The notes beneath the pieces are model-generated. The model did not search any database, was not told the DNA's origin, and worked only from the letters and a program-made list of their open reading frames with translations. Positions 53,906 through 63,952 of a stretch of DNA of 64,000 nt are shown one piece after another. How positions within the stretch are numbered: the first letter of the stretch is position 1; each line of letters opens with the position of its first letter. A program made the position numbers and the translations under genes. Source of the DNA: Mesorhizobium sp. 65-26 (lineage in GTDB: Bacteria; Pseudomonadota; Alphaproteobacteria; Rhizobiales; Rhizobiaceae); NCBI GenBank assembly GCA_001899205.1, contig MKVL01000025.1, forward strand, positions 248,001 through 312,000, written 5' to 3'.

Positions 53906-54167
53906 CGGTGGTCCCGCTCGATCCTCTTCCGCAGTGCCGGTCCGTCTCTGCAAAGTCCACAAATGCGGAATTATGTCCGGTATGCTGAACTGCACGCTAT
54001 TGTCTTGAGGAGCGGGCGTCAACGCGCATCTTCGCCGAGGTCACTTCCTCGACGGGATTTCCACGCGGCTTTCCGGTCGCGTCTGCCGCGCTTGCTTCCA
54101 AGCTTCGTCCCCGGATAAACCGGAGTGACGTCAGGCGCGACGCGATGCCGGACGCTGGGATCAAGAG
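53906..54167. promoter_or_regulatory. Divergent region upstream of the MsmK-type ATPase gene
   Basis: Contains AATGCGGAAT at 53962-53971 within a stretch also seen at 42571 (AAATGCGGAAT then A and T rich bases). It lies 57 bases upstream of the ATPase start and is a candidate regulator site. The part nearer 54168 shows no clear promoter for the acetyltransferase gene. Confidence 0.4.
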
Positions 54168-54620
54168 ATGCAGACCAAGCTTGAAACGACCGCGCGGCCC
54201 CTGGCGGAAGACCTGGCCTTCCTGGGCGAAAGCCTCACCGCTTTCAACGACGCCGATGTCGGCCCTTCGCAGAGGATGGCGCTCGCCGTTTTCGTGCGCG
54301 ACGAAACGGACACGATCCTGGCCGGCATCTCCGGCTACACCGCCTGGGGCTGGCTCTATGTGCAATGGCTATGGGTGGACGAGAAACTGCGCGGGCAGGG
54401 CACGGCCGGCCGCATGCTGGAGGCCGCCGAGCGGGAAGCCGTGGCGCGCGGCTGCCATGGTGCCCTCATCGACACCTTCAGTCCCGTCGCAGCGAAAACC
54501 TACGAGCGCCAGGGCTACCAGCCTTTCGGCACGCTTGCCGACTTTCCCGTCGGCCGCAGCCGCATCTTCCTGCAGAAACAGCTGGCGCATGGTCCCGAGG
54601 AGCAAGCCTCGACAGGGTAG
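54168..54620 (+). CDS. GNAT-family N-acetyltransferase
   Basis: Protein of 150 residues with the GNAT fold; the acetyl-CoA binding loop is LWVDEKLRGQGTAGRMLEAAE (R-G-Q-G-T-A-G), followed by the AAKTYERQGYQPFG motif near the C-terminus. The acceptor cannot be predicted. It lies between an ATPase gene and the convergent anmK gene, 5 bases from the latter's stop; no functional link is evident. Confidence 0.9.
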   Translation: MQTKLETTARPLAEDLAFLGESLTAFNDADVGPSQRMALAVFVRDETDTILAGISGYTAWGWLYVQWLWVDEKLRGQGTAGRMLEAAEREAVARGCHGALIDTFSPVAAKTYERQGYQPFGTLADFPVGRSRIFLQKQLAHGPEEQASTG

Positions 54621-54625
54621 GGCGA

Positions 54626-55741
54626 TCAGCCGGCGAGCCGGCCCCCCTGCATCGGCTGGGGCACGCCTGTCGTCGTCGGGAAGCTGATCGGCAGGCCGCG
54701 TAGCACCCGCACCGCCAGGAAGGCAAAGCACTCGGCTTCCACCGCATCGCCTTTCCAGCCAAGCGCTTCGGCCTGTACAACCTCGACCCCGGCGCGGTTC
54801 TCGAGCATCGCCATCATCGTCGGGTTGTGGCGGCCGCCGCCGCTGACGACCAGCCGCTTCGGACGGCGTGGCAGCAGGTCGAGACCCTTGCCGACGGCGG
54901 CGGCGGTGAAGGCGGTGAGCAGGGCCGCGCCGTCTTCCGCGCCAAGGCCGTCGGCCATCGCCGCGCCGAAGTCGAAGCGGTCGAGTGACTTCGGATAGGG
55001 CTTGCTGAGGTAGGGGTGTTCCAGCAGCCTGGCGAGCCGCGCCTCGTCCACCGTGCCCGCGCGCGCCAGCGCGCCGTCGCGATCCATGTCGCCCAACCCC
55101 TTCGACTTGATGAAATCGTTGAGCGGTGCGTTGGCCGGGCCCGTATCGAAGGCGAAAAAGCCGTCGGCTCCGTCCCACCAGGTGACGTTGGCGACGCCGC
55201 CGAGGTTGAGCACCGCCATGTCGCCGGTGGCGCCCGCATTGCGCATAAGCGCGGCATGATAGGCCGCCGACAGTGGCGCTCCCTGTCCGCCGGCGCGCAT
55301 ATCCGCCGAGCGGAAGTCATAGACGACCTTTGCGCCCGTTATGTCGTGCATCAGCTGGCCGTCGCCCAATTGCCGGGTCTGGCCGAGCCGCCCCGGCCGA
55401 GGCGCGCGATGCAGAACCGTCTGACCATGGAAACCGACCACGCCGATATCGGCCATCGTCAGTCCATAGTCTTCGACGAGATCCTTGACCGCGGCGGACT
55501 GCGCACGCGTCAGCGCGTCCTCCGCCTCGCGGAAGATCGCCGGCTCCGGTCCGTCGAAATTCCAGGCGCGTGCCTGGCGAAGCGTTTCCTCGAGCAGGGT
55601 GCGGATCGATTGCGGGTAGGGCGCTAGCGTATAGGTGCCGAAATCGTCGATGCGTTCGCCGTCGGTCTTGATCAGCGCCACGTCGATATTGCCGTCGAGC
55701 ACCGTGCCGGTCATCAGGCCGACCGCCCAGATTGGTTCCAT
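54626..55741 (-). CDS. anmK: Anhydro-N-acetylmuramic acid kinase
   Basis: Kinase of 371 residues that opens 1,6-anhydro-MurNAc and phosphorylates it to MurNAc-6-phosphate, the substrate of MurQ. Visible motifs: [16 protein letters not shown] (phosphate loop; the usual MSGTS reads MTGTV), [21 protein letters not shown], and [12 protein letters not shown] with the catalytic Asp, followed by VSGGGRHN. The start MEPIWAVG is preferred to an ATG 36 bases upstream. Last gene of the leftward cell-wall recycling run, together with murQ, a peptide importer and an amidase-like hydrolase. Confidence 0.93.
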   Translation of the reverse strand: MEPIWAVGLMTGTVLDGNIDVALIKTDGERIDDFGTYTLAPYPQSIRTLLEETLRQARAWNFDGPEPAIFREAEDALTRAQSAAVKDLVEDYGLTMADIGVVGFHGQTVLHRAPRPGRLGQTRQLGDGQLMHDITGAKVVYDFRSADMRAGGQGAPLSAAYHAALMRNAGATGDMAVLNLGGVANVTWWDGADGFFAFDTGPANAPLNDFIKSKGLGDMDRDGALARAGTVDEARLARLLEHPYLSKPYPKSLDRFDFGAAMADGLGAEDGAALLTAFTAAAVGKGLDLLPRRPKRLVVSGGGRHNPTMMAMLENRAGVEVVQAEALGWKGDAVEAECFAFLAVRVLRGLPISFPTTTGVPQPMQGGRLAG

Positions 55742-55795
55742 GATCAAGTCCCCAGCTTTGGTCTCTTGTTCGAGCATGGTCCCGGGCCTTTGGGA

Positions 55796-56809
55796 TCATG
55801 CTCCGTTGACGAGGTCACCGACTGCCTGCCGAAGCGCGACGATCCCGCTGTCGAAATGACGTGTCGGATGGATCCGGTTCGTGAGCAAGGTCCAGGCTCT
55901 GCCTTTGTCGAAATCGATCCACAGCCCCGTGCCGGTGAACCCGGTATGGCCGATCGTTCCCCGCCCGCACAGCCCGCCGCCTGACCAGTCCTGATAAGGG
56001 TGCTCCCAGCCATGGGTACGCTTTTCCGACAAAGGCTCGCGCATCAGCGCGATCGCGTCCTTCGATGCGCCGGAGCCGTCGAGCAGCCCGAGCGCGAAGT
56101 CGAGCACGGAAGCGGCCGTCCCGAACAGGCCGGCATGGCCGGCGCCTTGCAGGGCGCAGCAATTGTCGTCGTGGACCTCGCCGCACAGAAGACGGTGGCG
56201 CCATGTGCAATCCTCGGTCGCGGCCGCCGTGTCGGGCTCTGCCGCGAAGGCGAAGCCGGGTCCTGGGTCCATAGCCCGGATCGTCTTGCCCGACAGCCGC
56301 TCGAGGGCGAGGCCAAGCAGGATGAAGTTGATGTCGGAATAGACGGGCGGGCCGGCGCGCCACTCGCGCTGCAGCACGAAGGCGCGCAGCAGGTCGGCGT
56401 CGCGCCCATAGGTGTAGATCGGCACCACGGCGGGGAACGGGGTCTGGTGCCCGAGGCATTGGCGGAAGGTCACCGTTCGCTCCCAGGCATTGGGATCGTA
56501 CTGGCGTAGGTCCGGCAGCACGGAGGTCAACGGGGCATCGAGGTCGATGGTGCCGGCCTCGGCCAGAGCCAGGATGCGCGGCGTGGTGAAGATCACCTTA
56601 GTCAGCGACGCCAGATCGAACCAAGTTTCCTCGCGCATCGGCCGGGCGGCCGGAACGCGCTGGGCAAGGCCGGTCGCCCGCACCAGCTGTGAGCCGTCCT
56701 GCTCGACGATGCCGAGCACGCCGCCCGGGATGCGCCCCGATGCGACCGCCGCTTCGAGCGGCGCGAAGGCGCTCTCGAAGCGCCTTACAAAGTCCGTCGA
56801 CGCATTCAC
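55796..56809 (-). CDS. Beta-lactamase-family serine hydrolase, AmiE-like (possible MurNAc-L-Ala amidase)
   Basis: Protein of 337 residues. Class C-type active-site motifs: SLTK at 69-72 region (DLASLTKV), YSD at 157-159, and HTG at 288-290 in place of KTG. The segment GEVHDDNCCALQGAGHAGLFG matches what I recall of the AmiE/YbbE branch, where Bacillus AmiE removes peptides from MurNAc. No signal peptide, so it would act in the cytoplasm after import. The start is a GTG overlapping the ATPase gene stop (GTGA) with GAGGGTGGA upstream. The amidase role is an inference from motif and neighbours. Confidence 0.85.
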   Translation of the reverse strand: MNASTDFVRRFESAFAPLEAAVASGRIPGGVLGIVEQDGSQLVRATGLAQRVPAARPMREETWFDLASLTKVIFTTPRILALAEAGTIDLDAPLTSVLPDLRQYDPNAWERTVTFRQCLGHQTPFPAVVPIYTYGRDADLLRAFVLQREWRAGPPVYSDINFILLGLALERLSGKTIRAMDPGPGFAFAAEPDTAAATEDCTWRHRLLCGEVHDDNCCALQGAGHAGLFGTAASVLDFALGLLDGSGASKDAIALMREPLSEKRTHGWEHPYQDWSGGGLCGRGTIGHTGFTGTGLWIDFDKGRAWTLLTNRIHPTRHFDSGIVALRQAVGDLVNGA

Positions 56810-58554
56810 GATTCCACCCTCGCTTTGTGGTCAGGCCCGAATGTGTCCCACGTCGCCGGCGCCGGCTCGAAGCCGAGCGGGCGCACCAGCGACGGCACCT
56901 GGCGCGTGTCCAGTTCGAATCGTTCGCGACGCCGGTCGATCGTGGGCACGGCCGCGATCAGCTTCTTCGTATAGGGGTGTCTTGGCTGCGACAGCACCGA
57001 GGCGGCGTCGCCGATCTCGACGATCTGGCCGGCATGGACGACGGCGATGCGGTGGGCGATACGCTCGACGACGGCCATGTCGTGCGAGATGAAGAGATAG
57101 GCCTGCCCGTATTCGCGCTGCAGGTCGACCAGCAGTTCCAGCACCTTGGCCTGCACCGAGACGTCGAGGGCGGAAACCGCCTCGTCGAGCACGACCACCG
57201 ATGGACTGAGCATCAGGGCGCGCGCGATGCACAGGCGCTGGCGCTGGCCGCCGGAGAATTCATGCGGATAGCGCGCCAGGCTGTTCTGCGGCAGGCCGAC
57301 GCGTTCGAGCAGCATGGACATGCGCTCGCGCGCTCCCGCATCGACGCGGCCGGTCGCGGCGATCACCGGCTCGGCCAGGATGCTTTCGATCGTGAGCCTG
57401 GGGTTCAGCGAGGCATAGGGGTTCTGGAAGACCATCTGGATGGGCCGGCCGCCTTGCGTCGCCCTGGCTTCGCGCGTGGCCGCAGACACCGTACCACGCG
57501 TCGAGCGCACCAGCCCCATCACGGCGCGCGCCGTGGTCGACTTGCCTGAACCGCTTTCGCCGACGATGGCCAGCGTCTCGCCCGGCAGCAAGTCGAAATC
57601 CAGTCCATCCACGGCATGGACCGCACCGATCGGCCGCTTGAAGAGGCCGCCCCTGATGGGAAACCGCACGACCAGTCCATCGACCGCAAGCGCCGGTTGT
57701 TCGACCGGTGTAGTGCCGCGCCGGCCGTCCGCGCGCGTCGCCTGTCCCCCGGAAAAATGCGGCACGGCATGCAGCAGGTGGCGGGTGTAGGGATGTTTCG
57801 GCTCGTCGAGGATCTGGTTCAGTTCGCCTTGCTCGACGGCCTGTCCCGCCTGCATCACCATCACCTTGTCGGCGATCCCCGCCACAAGGCCGATGTCGTG
57901 GGTGATGAACAGCATCGACATGCCGGTTTCGCGCTTCAGTTCGGCCAGCAGCGCCATGATCTGCGCCTGTACCGTCACGTCGAGCGCCGTCGTTGGCTCG
58001 TCGGCGATCAGCAGGCGCGGGTTGCAGGCGAGCGCCATGGCGATCATCACCCGCTGCAGCATGCCGCCGGAAAGCTGGTTCGGCGTGTAGGCGAGGCGCC
58101 GCGCGGCGTCGGGGATGCGCACACGGTCGAGCGCGTCCCTGGCGGCCGCGGTTGCCTGACTGCCGGTGAGCCCGCGATGCAGCCGGAACGACTCTTCTAT
58201 CTGCGTTCCGATCGTCAGCACCGGGTTGAGTGACGTCATCGGCTCCTGGAAGATCATGCCGATCTCGGCGCCCCGGATTCCGGTGAGTTCGGGCTCGCCG
58301 GCAGCAGCCAGGTCGACGATCTCGCCATTTTCGCGCCGCAGCCGGATCGCGCCGGCGATGATGCGGCCACCGCCGAAATCGACCAGCCTGTTGATCGACA
58401 GCGCGGTCACGGATTTGCCCGAGCCGCTCTCGCCGACGATGGCCAGCGTCTCGCCCTGGGCGAGATCGAAGCTGACGCCGCGCACGACTTCGTTGGCGCG
58501 GGGATCGCGTCCGAAGCCGACGCGCAGGCCGGATACCGACAGGAGTGGGCTCAT
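56806..58554 (-). CDS. Dipeptide/oligopeptide-type ABC transporter, fused double ATP-binding protein (DppD-DppF)
   Basis: Protein of 582 residues made of two full ATPases. Domain 1: Walker A GESGSGKS at 41-48, signature LSGGMLQR at 161-168, Walker B LLIADE. Domain 2: Walker A GESGSGKS at 332-339, signature FSGGQRQR at 433-440, Walker B VVVLDE. Both carry the oligopeptide-family extension ([16 protein letters not shown]). Such fusions (as in GsiA, YejF) are common. Energises the DppB/DppC-type permeases, whose gene it overlaps (ATGA). Confidence 0.94.
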   Translation of the reverse strand: MSPLLSVSGLRVGFGRDPRANEVVRGVSFDLAQGETLAIVGESGSGKSVTALSINRLVDFGGGRIIAGAIRLRRENGEIVDLAAAGEPELTGIRGAEIGMIFQEPMTSLNPVLTIGTQIEESFRLHRGLTGSQATAAARDALDRVRIPDAARRLAYTPNQLSGGMLQRVMIAMALACNPRLLIADEPTTALDVTVQAQIMALLAELKRETGMSMLFITHDIGLVAGIADKVMVMQAGQAVEQGELNQILDEPKHPYTRHLLHAVPHFSGGQATRADGRRGTTPVEQPALAVDGLVVRFPIRGGLFKRPIGAVHAVDGLDFDLLPGETLAIVGESGSGKSTTARAVMGLVRSTRGTVSAATREARATQGGRPIQMVFQNPYASLNPRLTIESILAEPVIAATGRVDAGARERMSMLLERVGLPQNSLARYPHEFSGGQRQRLCIARALMLSPSVVVLDEAVSALDVSVQAKVLELLVDLQREYGQAYLFISHDMAVVERIAHRIAVVHAGQIVEIGDAASVLSQPRHPYTKKLIAAVPTIDRRRERFELDTRQVPSLVRPLGFEPAPATWDTFGPDHKARVES

Positions 58555-59390
58555 GCGGGCGACCTCCGCGTCCTCGGGTCGAGTATGTCGCGCAGGGCGT
58601 CGCCGAGCAGGTTGAAGCCGAGAATGCTGATCATGATCGCAAGGCCGGGGAAGATCATCAGCCAGGGCGCGGTTTCCATCAGCTTGCGGCTGTCGCTGAG
58701 CATCAGGCCGAGCGAAGCCGCCGGCGGCTGCGTTCCGAGGCCAAGGAAACTCAGCCCGGCCTCCGTCAGCAGCGCCCAGGCTAGCGCCAGCGTCACCTGC
58801 ACTGTCAGCGGCGCCACGAGGTTGAGCAGCAGGTGGCGGGTCACGATGTAGTGCGTGCTGCTGCCGAAGGTGCGCGCGGCGTCGACGAATTCGCGCGCCT
58901 TGAGCGACAGGGCAGGGCCGCGCACGATGCGGGTGAAGATCGGCGTGTAGACGATGCCGATGGCCACCACGCTGGTCCAGGTGCCAGGCCCGGCGACGGC
59001 GACGATGAGGAGCGCGAGCAGGATGGCCGGGAAAGCCAGAAGGACGTCCATGACCCGCATCACGATGCCGTCCCATCGCCGACCCAGCCACGCGGCCGCC
59101 AGCCCCAGCACCGTGCCCGCCAATGACGCGAAAGCGACCGAAAGGAAGGCGACGATGAAGGATTGCCCGACGCCGACCATCAGCCGGCTGGCCACGTCGC
59201 GGCCGAAAAGGTCGGTCCCCATCCAGTAAGCCGCGCTCGGCGCGTGCAGCCGGTCTATCCGGAACTGCGCCAGCGGGTCGTGCGGCGTCAGCCCGACCAT
59301 GCCGAGCACGGCGACCAGCAGGTAGAAACCGACGATGGCGCCACCGATGCGGCCGCTGCCATGCGAAAAGACGGCCCGAACCATGCGCAT
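58551..59390 (-). CDS. Dipeptide-type ABC transporter permease (DppC-like)
   Basis: Permease of 279 residues. Conserved features: PLAQFRIDRLHAPSAAYWMGTDLFGRDVASRL in the periplasmic part and the EAA loop REFVDAARTFGSSTHYIVTRHLLLNL, with GLSFLGLGTQPPAASLG. The ATG overlaps the stop of the DppB-type gene by one base (TGATG). Part of the importer flanked by murQ and anmK. Confidence 0.94.
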   Translation of the reverse strand: MRMVRAVFSHGSGRIGGAIVGFYLLVAVLGMVGLTPHDPLAQFRIDRLHAPSAAYWMGTDLFGRDVASRLMVGVGQSFIVAFLSVAFASLAGTVLGLAAAWLGRRWDGIVMRVMDVLLAFPAILLALLIVAVAGPGTWTSVVAIGIVYTPIFTRIVRGPALSLKAREFVDAARTFGSSTHYIVTRHLLLNLVAPLTVQVTLALAWALLTEAGLSFLGLGTQPPAASLGLMLSDSRKLMETAPWLMIFPGLAIMISILGFNLLGDALRDILDPRTRRSPA

Positions 59391-60349
59391 CACTGCTCCC
59401 CCAGCCGGATGCGCGGGTCGAGCAGGACGTAGGCAAGGTCGACCAGAAGGTTGATGATCATGAAGTTGAAGGCGATGAACAGAACGCAGCCCTGCACCAG
59501 CGCGTAATCGCGCTGCAGGATGGCGTCGAGGACCATGCGTCCGAGCCCCGGCAAGGCGAACACCTGCTCGACGATCACCGCTCCGCCCAGCAGATAGCCG
59601 AACTCGATGCCGCTCAGCGTCACCACCGGAATGAGGGCGTTGGGCAAGGCATGGCGCCAGATGACGGAGCGTGCCGAAGCGCCCTTGCTGCGTGCTGTCC
59701 GGACATAGTCGTCGCTGAGTACGTCGAGCATGGCCGAACGCGAGATGCGGGTCACCGAGGCCGCGAAGGCGAAGCCGAGTGTGAGCGCGGGCAGGATGAG
59801 CTGGCCGAGATTGCGCAGGGGGTCCTGCCAGAGGGGCACGAAGGCGCCCATCGCCGGAAGCACGCCGAAGCCGGCGGAAAGCGTGTAGATGATCAGCAGG
59901 CCGAGGACGAAGCTCGGCGTCGACTGGCCGATCATGGCGATGACGCGCACGCCCAGATCCGATGGTCGCTCGTTGCGGGTGGCGGCGAATATCCCCGCCG
60001 GCACCCCGACCGCGAGGGCGATGATCATCGACATCAGCGCGAGTTCCAGCGTCAGCGGAAAGCGTTCCAGGATGACGTCGAGCACCGGCCGTCCGTAGGT
60101 GACGGATATGCCCAGATTGCCCTGGAAGACGCCGAGCAGCCAGCGCCAGTACTGGACCAGCCACGGCTGGTCGATGCCGAAATAGGCGGCCAGCGACTGG
60201 CGCTGCTGCGGCGTCAGCAATCCGGCCTCGGTTCCCAGCATCGCCGTGATGGCGTCGCCGGGAACCATCCGGATCGCGACGAAGACCAGGATGGAAACGC
60301 CAAGGAGGACGAGAGGAAAGGTCGCCAGCCGCCGCATCAGATAGGTCAC
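59390..60349 (-). CDS. Dipeptide-type ABC transporter permease (DppB-like)
   Basis: Permease of 319 residues; MRRLATFPLVLLGVSILVFVAIRMVPGDA is the DppB signature start, and the EAA loop reads DDYVRTARSKGASARSVIWRHALPNALIPVVT. A GTG start at 60349 (MTYLMRRL) has GAGAGGGA upstream; the ATG four codons later is also possible. It follows the binding-protein gene by 34 bases. Confidence 0.93.
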   Translation of the reverse strand: MTYLMRRLATFPLVLLGVSILVFVAIRMVPGDAITAMLGTEAGLLTPQQRQSLAAYFGIDQPWLVQYWRWLLGVFQGNLGISVTYGRPVLDVILERFPLTLELALMSMIIALAVGVPAGIFAATRNERPSDLGVRVIAMIGQSTPSFVLGLLIIYTLSAGFGVLPAMGAFVPLWQDPLRNLGQLILPALTLGFAFAASVTRISRSAMLDVLSDDYVRTARSKGASARSVIWRHALPNALIPVVTLSGIEFGYLLGGAVIVEQVFALPGLGRMVLDAILQRDYALVQGCVLFIAFNFMIINLLVDLAYVLLDPRIRLGEQ

Positions 60350-60383
60350 GCGAAGGGTCCCTCTCGTCCTCTGTCGAGCACGA

Positions 60384-61904
60384 CTACTGCTTGACCGTCA
60401 CCTTGGCGAGGCTGAACAACGTGCCCGTCGGCGTCGGCACGAAGCCTTCCACGTTCTTCTGCTGCGCGGTGTAGCTGTAGGAGGTGTAGAGCCATATCCA
60501 CGGCGATACCTCGGCGAGGTGCTTCTCGAATTCGCCGAAGGTCGCCTTGCGCTCCGCCGGGTCGGTCTCGACGCGGCCCTTCTGCATCAGGCTGTCCAGC
60601 GTGTCGTCGATATAGTTCGCCACCTTCTGCAGATTGCCGGCCTTGGTCCAGTAGCGGTTGTACATGGTGTAGGGATCGGCCCTGCCGCCGTTGAGCGCGA
60701 TCGCCATGTCGAAGTCACCCTTTAGCCAGGCATCGACATAGACGTTGAGCTCCATCATCTTGATGTCGAGCTTGATGCCGATCTCGGCGAGCTGCGACTG
60801 GATGACCTGCGCTTCGGCCGCGGCCGTGGGCGGCTCGCCGGTGGCGCCGATGACGGTCGCGGAGAAGCCGTCGGCATGGCCGGCTTCGGCCATCAACTTC
60901 TTGGCCTTCTCGACATCGCGCTTGTAGCAGAACAGCGCGCTGGGGTCGGTCGCCAGCGCGGGTATCGTCAGCGGGCCGGTCACCTTGCCTTCGCCCAGCG
61001 ATGCGGTGTCCAGCACCTCCTGGCGGTCGATGGCGCAGGAGATGGCCTGGCGCACCTTGAGTTCCGTCATCGGCTTGCGCGATGGATTGAGCTGCAGCAC
61101 GTGGTAGGCCAGCACCGGCTCGCGATTGAGCTGTAGGGTGGGCTCCTTGGGAACCAGCGTGGCGACGAGCGGATCGTTGAGCAGCGCGAAGTCGACCTGC
61201 TTGGCCCGCATCGCCGCCAGGATCGACGCCTCGTCGGGCAGCACGCTGATCTCGATGCCGTCGACGCCGGTCGGGCCGCCGGCCCAGTCCTTGTTGGCGC
61301 TCAGCACTTCCTTGGCGTTGGGGTCCCATTTGTCGAGCTTGAACGGGCCGGAGCCGACGGCCTTGATGCCGATCGAGCCGGCGGCGATCTCGCTGGCCGG
61401 GACGATCGCGGCGTTGACGTCGCTCATCGCGGTCAGGATCGGCACGTCTGGCTGGGAGAGGTGGAACACCACCGTTGTCGTGTCGGGCGTGTCGATGCTG
61501 GCGATGGAGAGGAAGTTGGCGCGTGCCGCGGCCCCCGTCTTCTCGTCCAGGATGCGTTCGAAGGATGCCTTGACGTCGGCGGCGGTCACCGCCGCGCCGT
61601 TCTGGAATTTCGCCTTCGGATTGAGCTTGAAGGTCAGCTCCTTGGCGTCCTTGGAGAACTGCCAGGAATCGGCGATCGCCGGAACGATCTGCAACTGCGC
61701 GTCGAGCCTGACCAGCGGCTCATAGACGAGTTCGAGCAGCCTCAGCGACGAGAACGCGGTCTGCTTGTGCGGATCGAGCCCTGTGGCGTCCTGTGACCAG
61801 GCCATGTGCAGCGTCGCGGCGCTCGCCTGCGTCGACACCGTGGCGATGCCGACCATAGCCGCGAGCGCTATTCCTGAAAGCAGTCTTCCTGTGCGGTAAA
61901 CCAT
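60384..61904 (-). CDS. Dipeptide-type ABC transporter substrate-binding protein (family 5)
   Basis: Periplasmic protein of 506 residues. Signal peptide with cleavage after ASA near residue 29, then TLHMAWSQDATGLDPHKQTAFSSLRLLELVYEPLVRLD, the family 5 (SBP_bac_5) opening. The ribosome binding site GGGAG is seven bases before the ATG. Members of this family bind peptides but also muropeptides and other compounds; the murQ, anmK and amidase-like genes around it argue for a cell-wall fragment as ligand. Confidence 0.93.
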   Translation of the reverse strand: MVYRTGRLLSGIALAAMVGIATVSTQASAATLHMAWSQDATGLDPHKQTAFSSLRLLELVYEPLVRLDAQLQIVPAIADSWQFSKDAKELTFKLNPKAKFQNGAAVTAADVKASFERILDEKTGAAARANFLSIASIDTPDTTTVVFHLSQPDVPILTAMSDVNAAIVPASEIAAGSIGIKAVGSGPFKLDKWDPNAKEVLSANKDWAGGPTGVDGIEISVLPDEASILAAMRAKQVDFALLNDPLVATLVPKEPTLQLNREPVLAYHVLQLNPSRKPMTELKVRQAISCAIDRQEVLDTASLGEGKVTGPLTIPALATDPSALFCYKRDVEKAKKLMAEAGHADGFSATVIGATGEPPTAAAEAQVIQSQLAEIGIKLDIKMMELNVYVDAWLKGDFDMAIALNGGRADPYTMYNRYWTKAGNLQKVANYIDDTLDSLMQKGRVETDPAERKATFGEFEKHLAEVSPWIWLYTSYSYTAQQKNVEGFVPTPTGTLFSLAKVTVKQ

Positions 61905-62041
61905 TGCCGTCTCCCATTTTGATTTTGAACTTACGACTTGCAGTTTCCCCGGGCTGCTTCAAAGAGACACGCTCCCTGGAACGTCGGCCCAGTACAATTC
62001 TTGTCCCCTCTCCAGGACCGCTGCGCACGCCGGCAAGGTGA

Positions 62042-62968
62042 TCAGGCGGCTGTCCTGTCGCTAATCGCCTTGCGCAGGAACCCTCCAGCCCTGCCAAGCG
62101 CCGCGCGTGCCGCCTCGACGTCCATTCCGGTGATCGCCACCAGTATGGCCAGCTTCACGTCATTTCCCGTGCTGTCCAGCGCCTGCTTCGCCTGTGCCGC
62201 CGTGCAGCCGGCCGTCTGCATGACGATACGGATCGCCCGGGCCACCAGCTTCTTGTTCGATGGCCTGAGGTCCACCATCAGGTTCTGGTAGCTCTTGCCG
62301 ATGCGGATCATCGAGGCCGTCGTCAGCATGTTGAGCACCAGCTTCTGCGCCGTGCCCGATTTCATGCGCGTCGAGCCCGTCAGCACCTCGGGACCGACGA
62401 CGGGAGAGATGGCGATGTCGGCGATGCCGGCGATCGTCGAAGCCGGATTGCAGGACAGGGCCACCGTGGTCGCGCCCAACTGCCGGGCATAGTTCAGTCC
62501 GCCGACGACATAGGGGGTGCGCCCGCTGACGGCGATGCCGACCACCACGTCGTCACGGGTGAGCGCAATGTCCTGCAGCGCCTTCGCGCCCATCCGCTGG
62601 TCGTCCTCGGCGCCTTCGGTCGCATGCACCAGCGCGTCCGGGCCGCCGGCGATCAGCCCGACGACCATCTCTTCCGGCACTCTGAAGGTGGGCGGGCATT
62701 CCGACGCGTCGAGGACGCCAAGCCGGCCGCTGGTGCCGGCGCCCATGTAGATCAGCCGCGCGCCCTTGCGGAACGCATCGACGATGCGATCGACGGCAAT
62801 GGCGATTTCCGGAATGACTTTCTCGACGGCGCCGGCAACGCCCTTGTCCTCGTCGTTGATCCGGCGCAGCACGTCGACGGTCGGCAAGAGGTCGATATCC
62901 ATCGTCCTCGGATTGCGGCCTTCCGAAATCAGCCGGTCAAGCTCCGACATCAATCCCTGTTCCGTCAT
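62042..62968 (-). CDS. murQ: N-acetylmuramic acid 6-phosphate etherase
   Basis: SIS-domain lyase of 308 residues that removes the lactyl group of MurNAc-6-phosphate to give GlcNAc-6-phosphate. The family signature [20 protein letters not shown] is at 76-95, including the catalytic Glu90; GAEDD near 119 holds the second acidic residue. [13 protein letters not shown] at the N-terminus is also characteristic. Start at 62968 kept, though an ATG six codons on has a better AGGG site. Preceded by an AT-rich promoter with palindromes. Confidence 0.96.
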   Translation of the reverse strand: MTEQGLMSELDRLISEGRNPRTMDIDLLPTVDVLRRINDEDKGVAGAVEKVIPEIAIAVDRIVDAFRKGARLIYMGAGTSGRLGVLDASECPPTFRVPEEMVVGLIAGGPDALVHATEGAEDDQRMGAKALQDIALTRDDVVVGIAVSGRTPYVVGGLNYARQLGATTVALSCNPASTIAGIADIAISPVVGPEVLTGSTRMKSGTAQKLVLNMLTTASMIRIGKSYQNLMVDLRPSNKKLVARAIRIVMQTAGCTAAQAKQALDSTGNDVKLAILVAITGMDVEAARAALGRAGGFLRKAISDRTAA

Positions 62969-63012
62969 CCCGCCGCTCGCCGGTTCGTTAAGCTTCGTTA
63001 ACGTCTAGAATT

Positions 63013-63054
63013 GAATATTCGAGAGGTCAACAAAATTTTGGAATATAATATTCC
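63013..63054. promoter_or_regulatory. Paired palindromes upstream of murQ, candidate RpiR/MurR-type operator
   Basis: GGAATAT-A-ATATTCC (63040-63054) is a perfect 15-base palindrome and GAATATTC (63013-63020) repeats its core 27 bases closer to murQ. They lie in the only AT-rich gap of the region, 45-86 bases upstream of the murQ start. MurR/RpiR-type regulators commonly control murQ operons; no such gene is in the window. Confidence 0.55.
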
Positions 63055-63067
63055 TTCTGCGCGGCTC

Positions 63068-63952
63068 TCAACACCGGGCCGCGAGCCGCTTTGCCAGGAT
63101 GATCGCGCCCGCCACCGCGTCGCCGTCCGCCGGCTTCAGGCGGCGGCGCACATCGGGCGCGAGCCAGGGCTCGAGCGGGCTGGCGAGACCACCGAGCAGC
63201 GTGACTCTCGGCGCGCCTTTTTCGAACAGGACACGCACCAGCGTGTCGATCTGCTCGGCCGCCGCCTGCACGATGCGCCGCCCGACCGGATCGCCCTGGT
63301 CCGCGTGGCGCATCACCAGCGGCGCGAACGCGGCGTAGTCGGTCGCGCTCGCCCGGTCCATCCAGGCGACGGCCTCCATGGGGTCGTTCGAAAAGCGCTG
63401 CATGAGTTCGGTCAGCAACGGCGTTCGTTCGTGGCGGCCATCGTGCGCGCGCAACGCCAGTTGCACGGCCTTCAGGCCCAGATCTGCGCCGCTGCCTTCG
63501 TCGGAGATCGGGAAGCCGTAGCCGCCGGCGCGCAGGTCGCGCCCATCGGCAAAGCCAAGGCCGATCGAACCGGTTCCGGCAATGACGATGGCGCCGTCCT
63601 GGCCGGAATGCGCGCCGAGGCAGGCGCCGACGCCGTCGCTGACGAAGTCGATGCTGGCGAAGGGGTGGGGGATCGCGCTCAGAGCCTCGAGCGCGCCCTT
63701 GCGGCCGATGCCCGCAAGCCCGATGCCGGCATGGGTCCTGGCGATCTCATGCTTTCCGAAACCGGCTTCCTCGATCGCCGCGCCGAAGGCCCGGGCGACG
63801 GAAGCCCAGGCTTCCGCGATGCCGAGCCGGGTCGTCGCCGGGCCGGACAGCCCCTGTCCGAGGACGTTTCCATCCTTGTCCTCCAGTCGTGCCCGGCAGC
63901 CGGTGCCGCCGCCGTCGACGCCCAGAAAATAGCGGTCCCCGCCGCTGGTCAC
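63068..63952 (-). CDS. N-acetylglucosamine kinase-like protein (BadF/BadG/BcrA family)
   Basis: ASKHA-fold kinase of 294 residues: phosphate-1 loop GVDGGGTGCRA at about 9-19, the sugar/Asp region SDGVGACLGAHSG, phosphate-2 loop VIAGTGSIGLGF, GYGFPISDEGSGADLG (the NAG-kinase signature), and adenosine motif LLGGLASPLEPWL. It likely phosphorylates GlcNAc released from muropeptides. The GTG at 63952 (MTSGGDRYFLGVDGG) overlaps the stop of an upstream gene (GTGA) and is preferred to a GTG at 63982. Confidence 0.9.
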   Translation of the reverse strand: MTSGGDRYFLGVDGGGTGCRARLEDKDGNVLGQGLSGPATTRLGIAEAWASVARAFGAAIEEAGFGKHEIARTHAGIGLAGIGRKGALEALSAIPHPFASIDFVSDGVGACLGAHSGQDGAIVIAGTGSIGLGFADGRDLRAGGYGFPISDEGSGADLGLKAVQLALRAHDGRHERTPLLTELMQRFSNDPMEAVAWMDRASATDYAAFAPLVMRHADQGDPVGRRIVQAAAEQIDTLVRVLFEKGAPRVTLLGGLASPLEPWLAPDVRRRLKPADGDAVAGAIILAKRLAARC

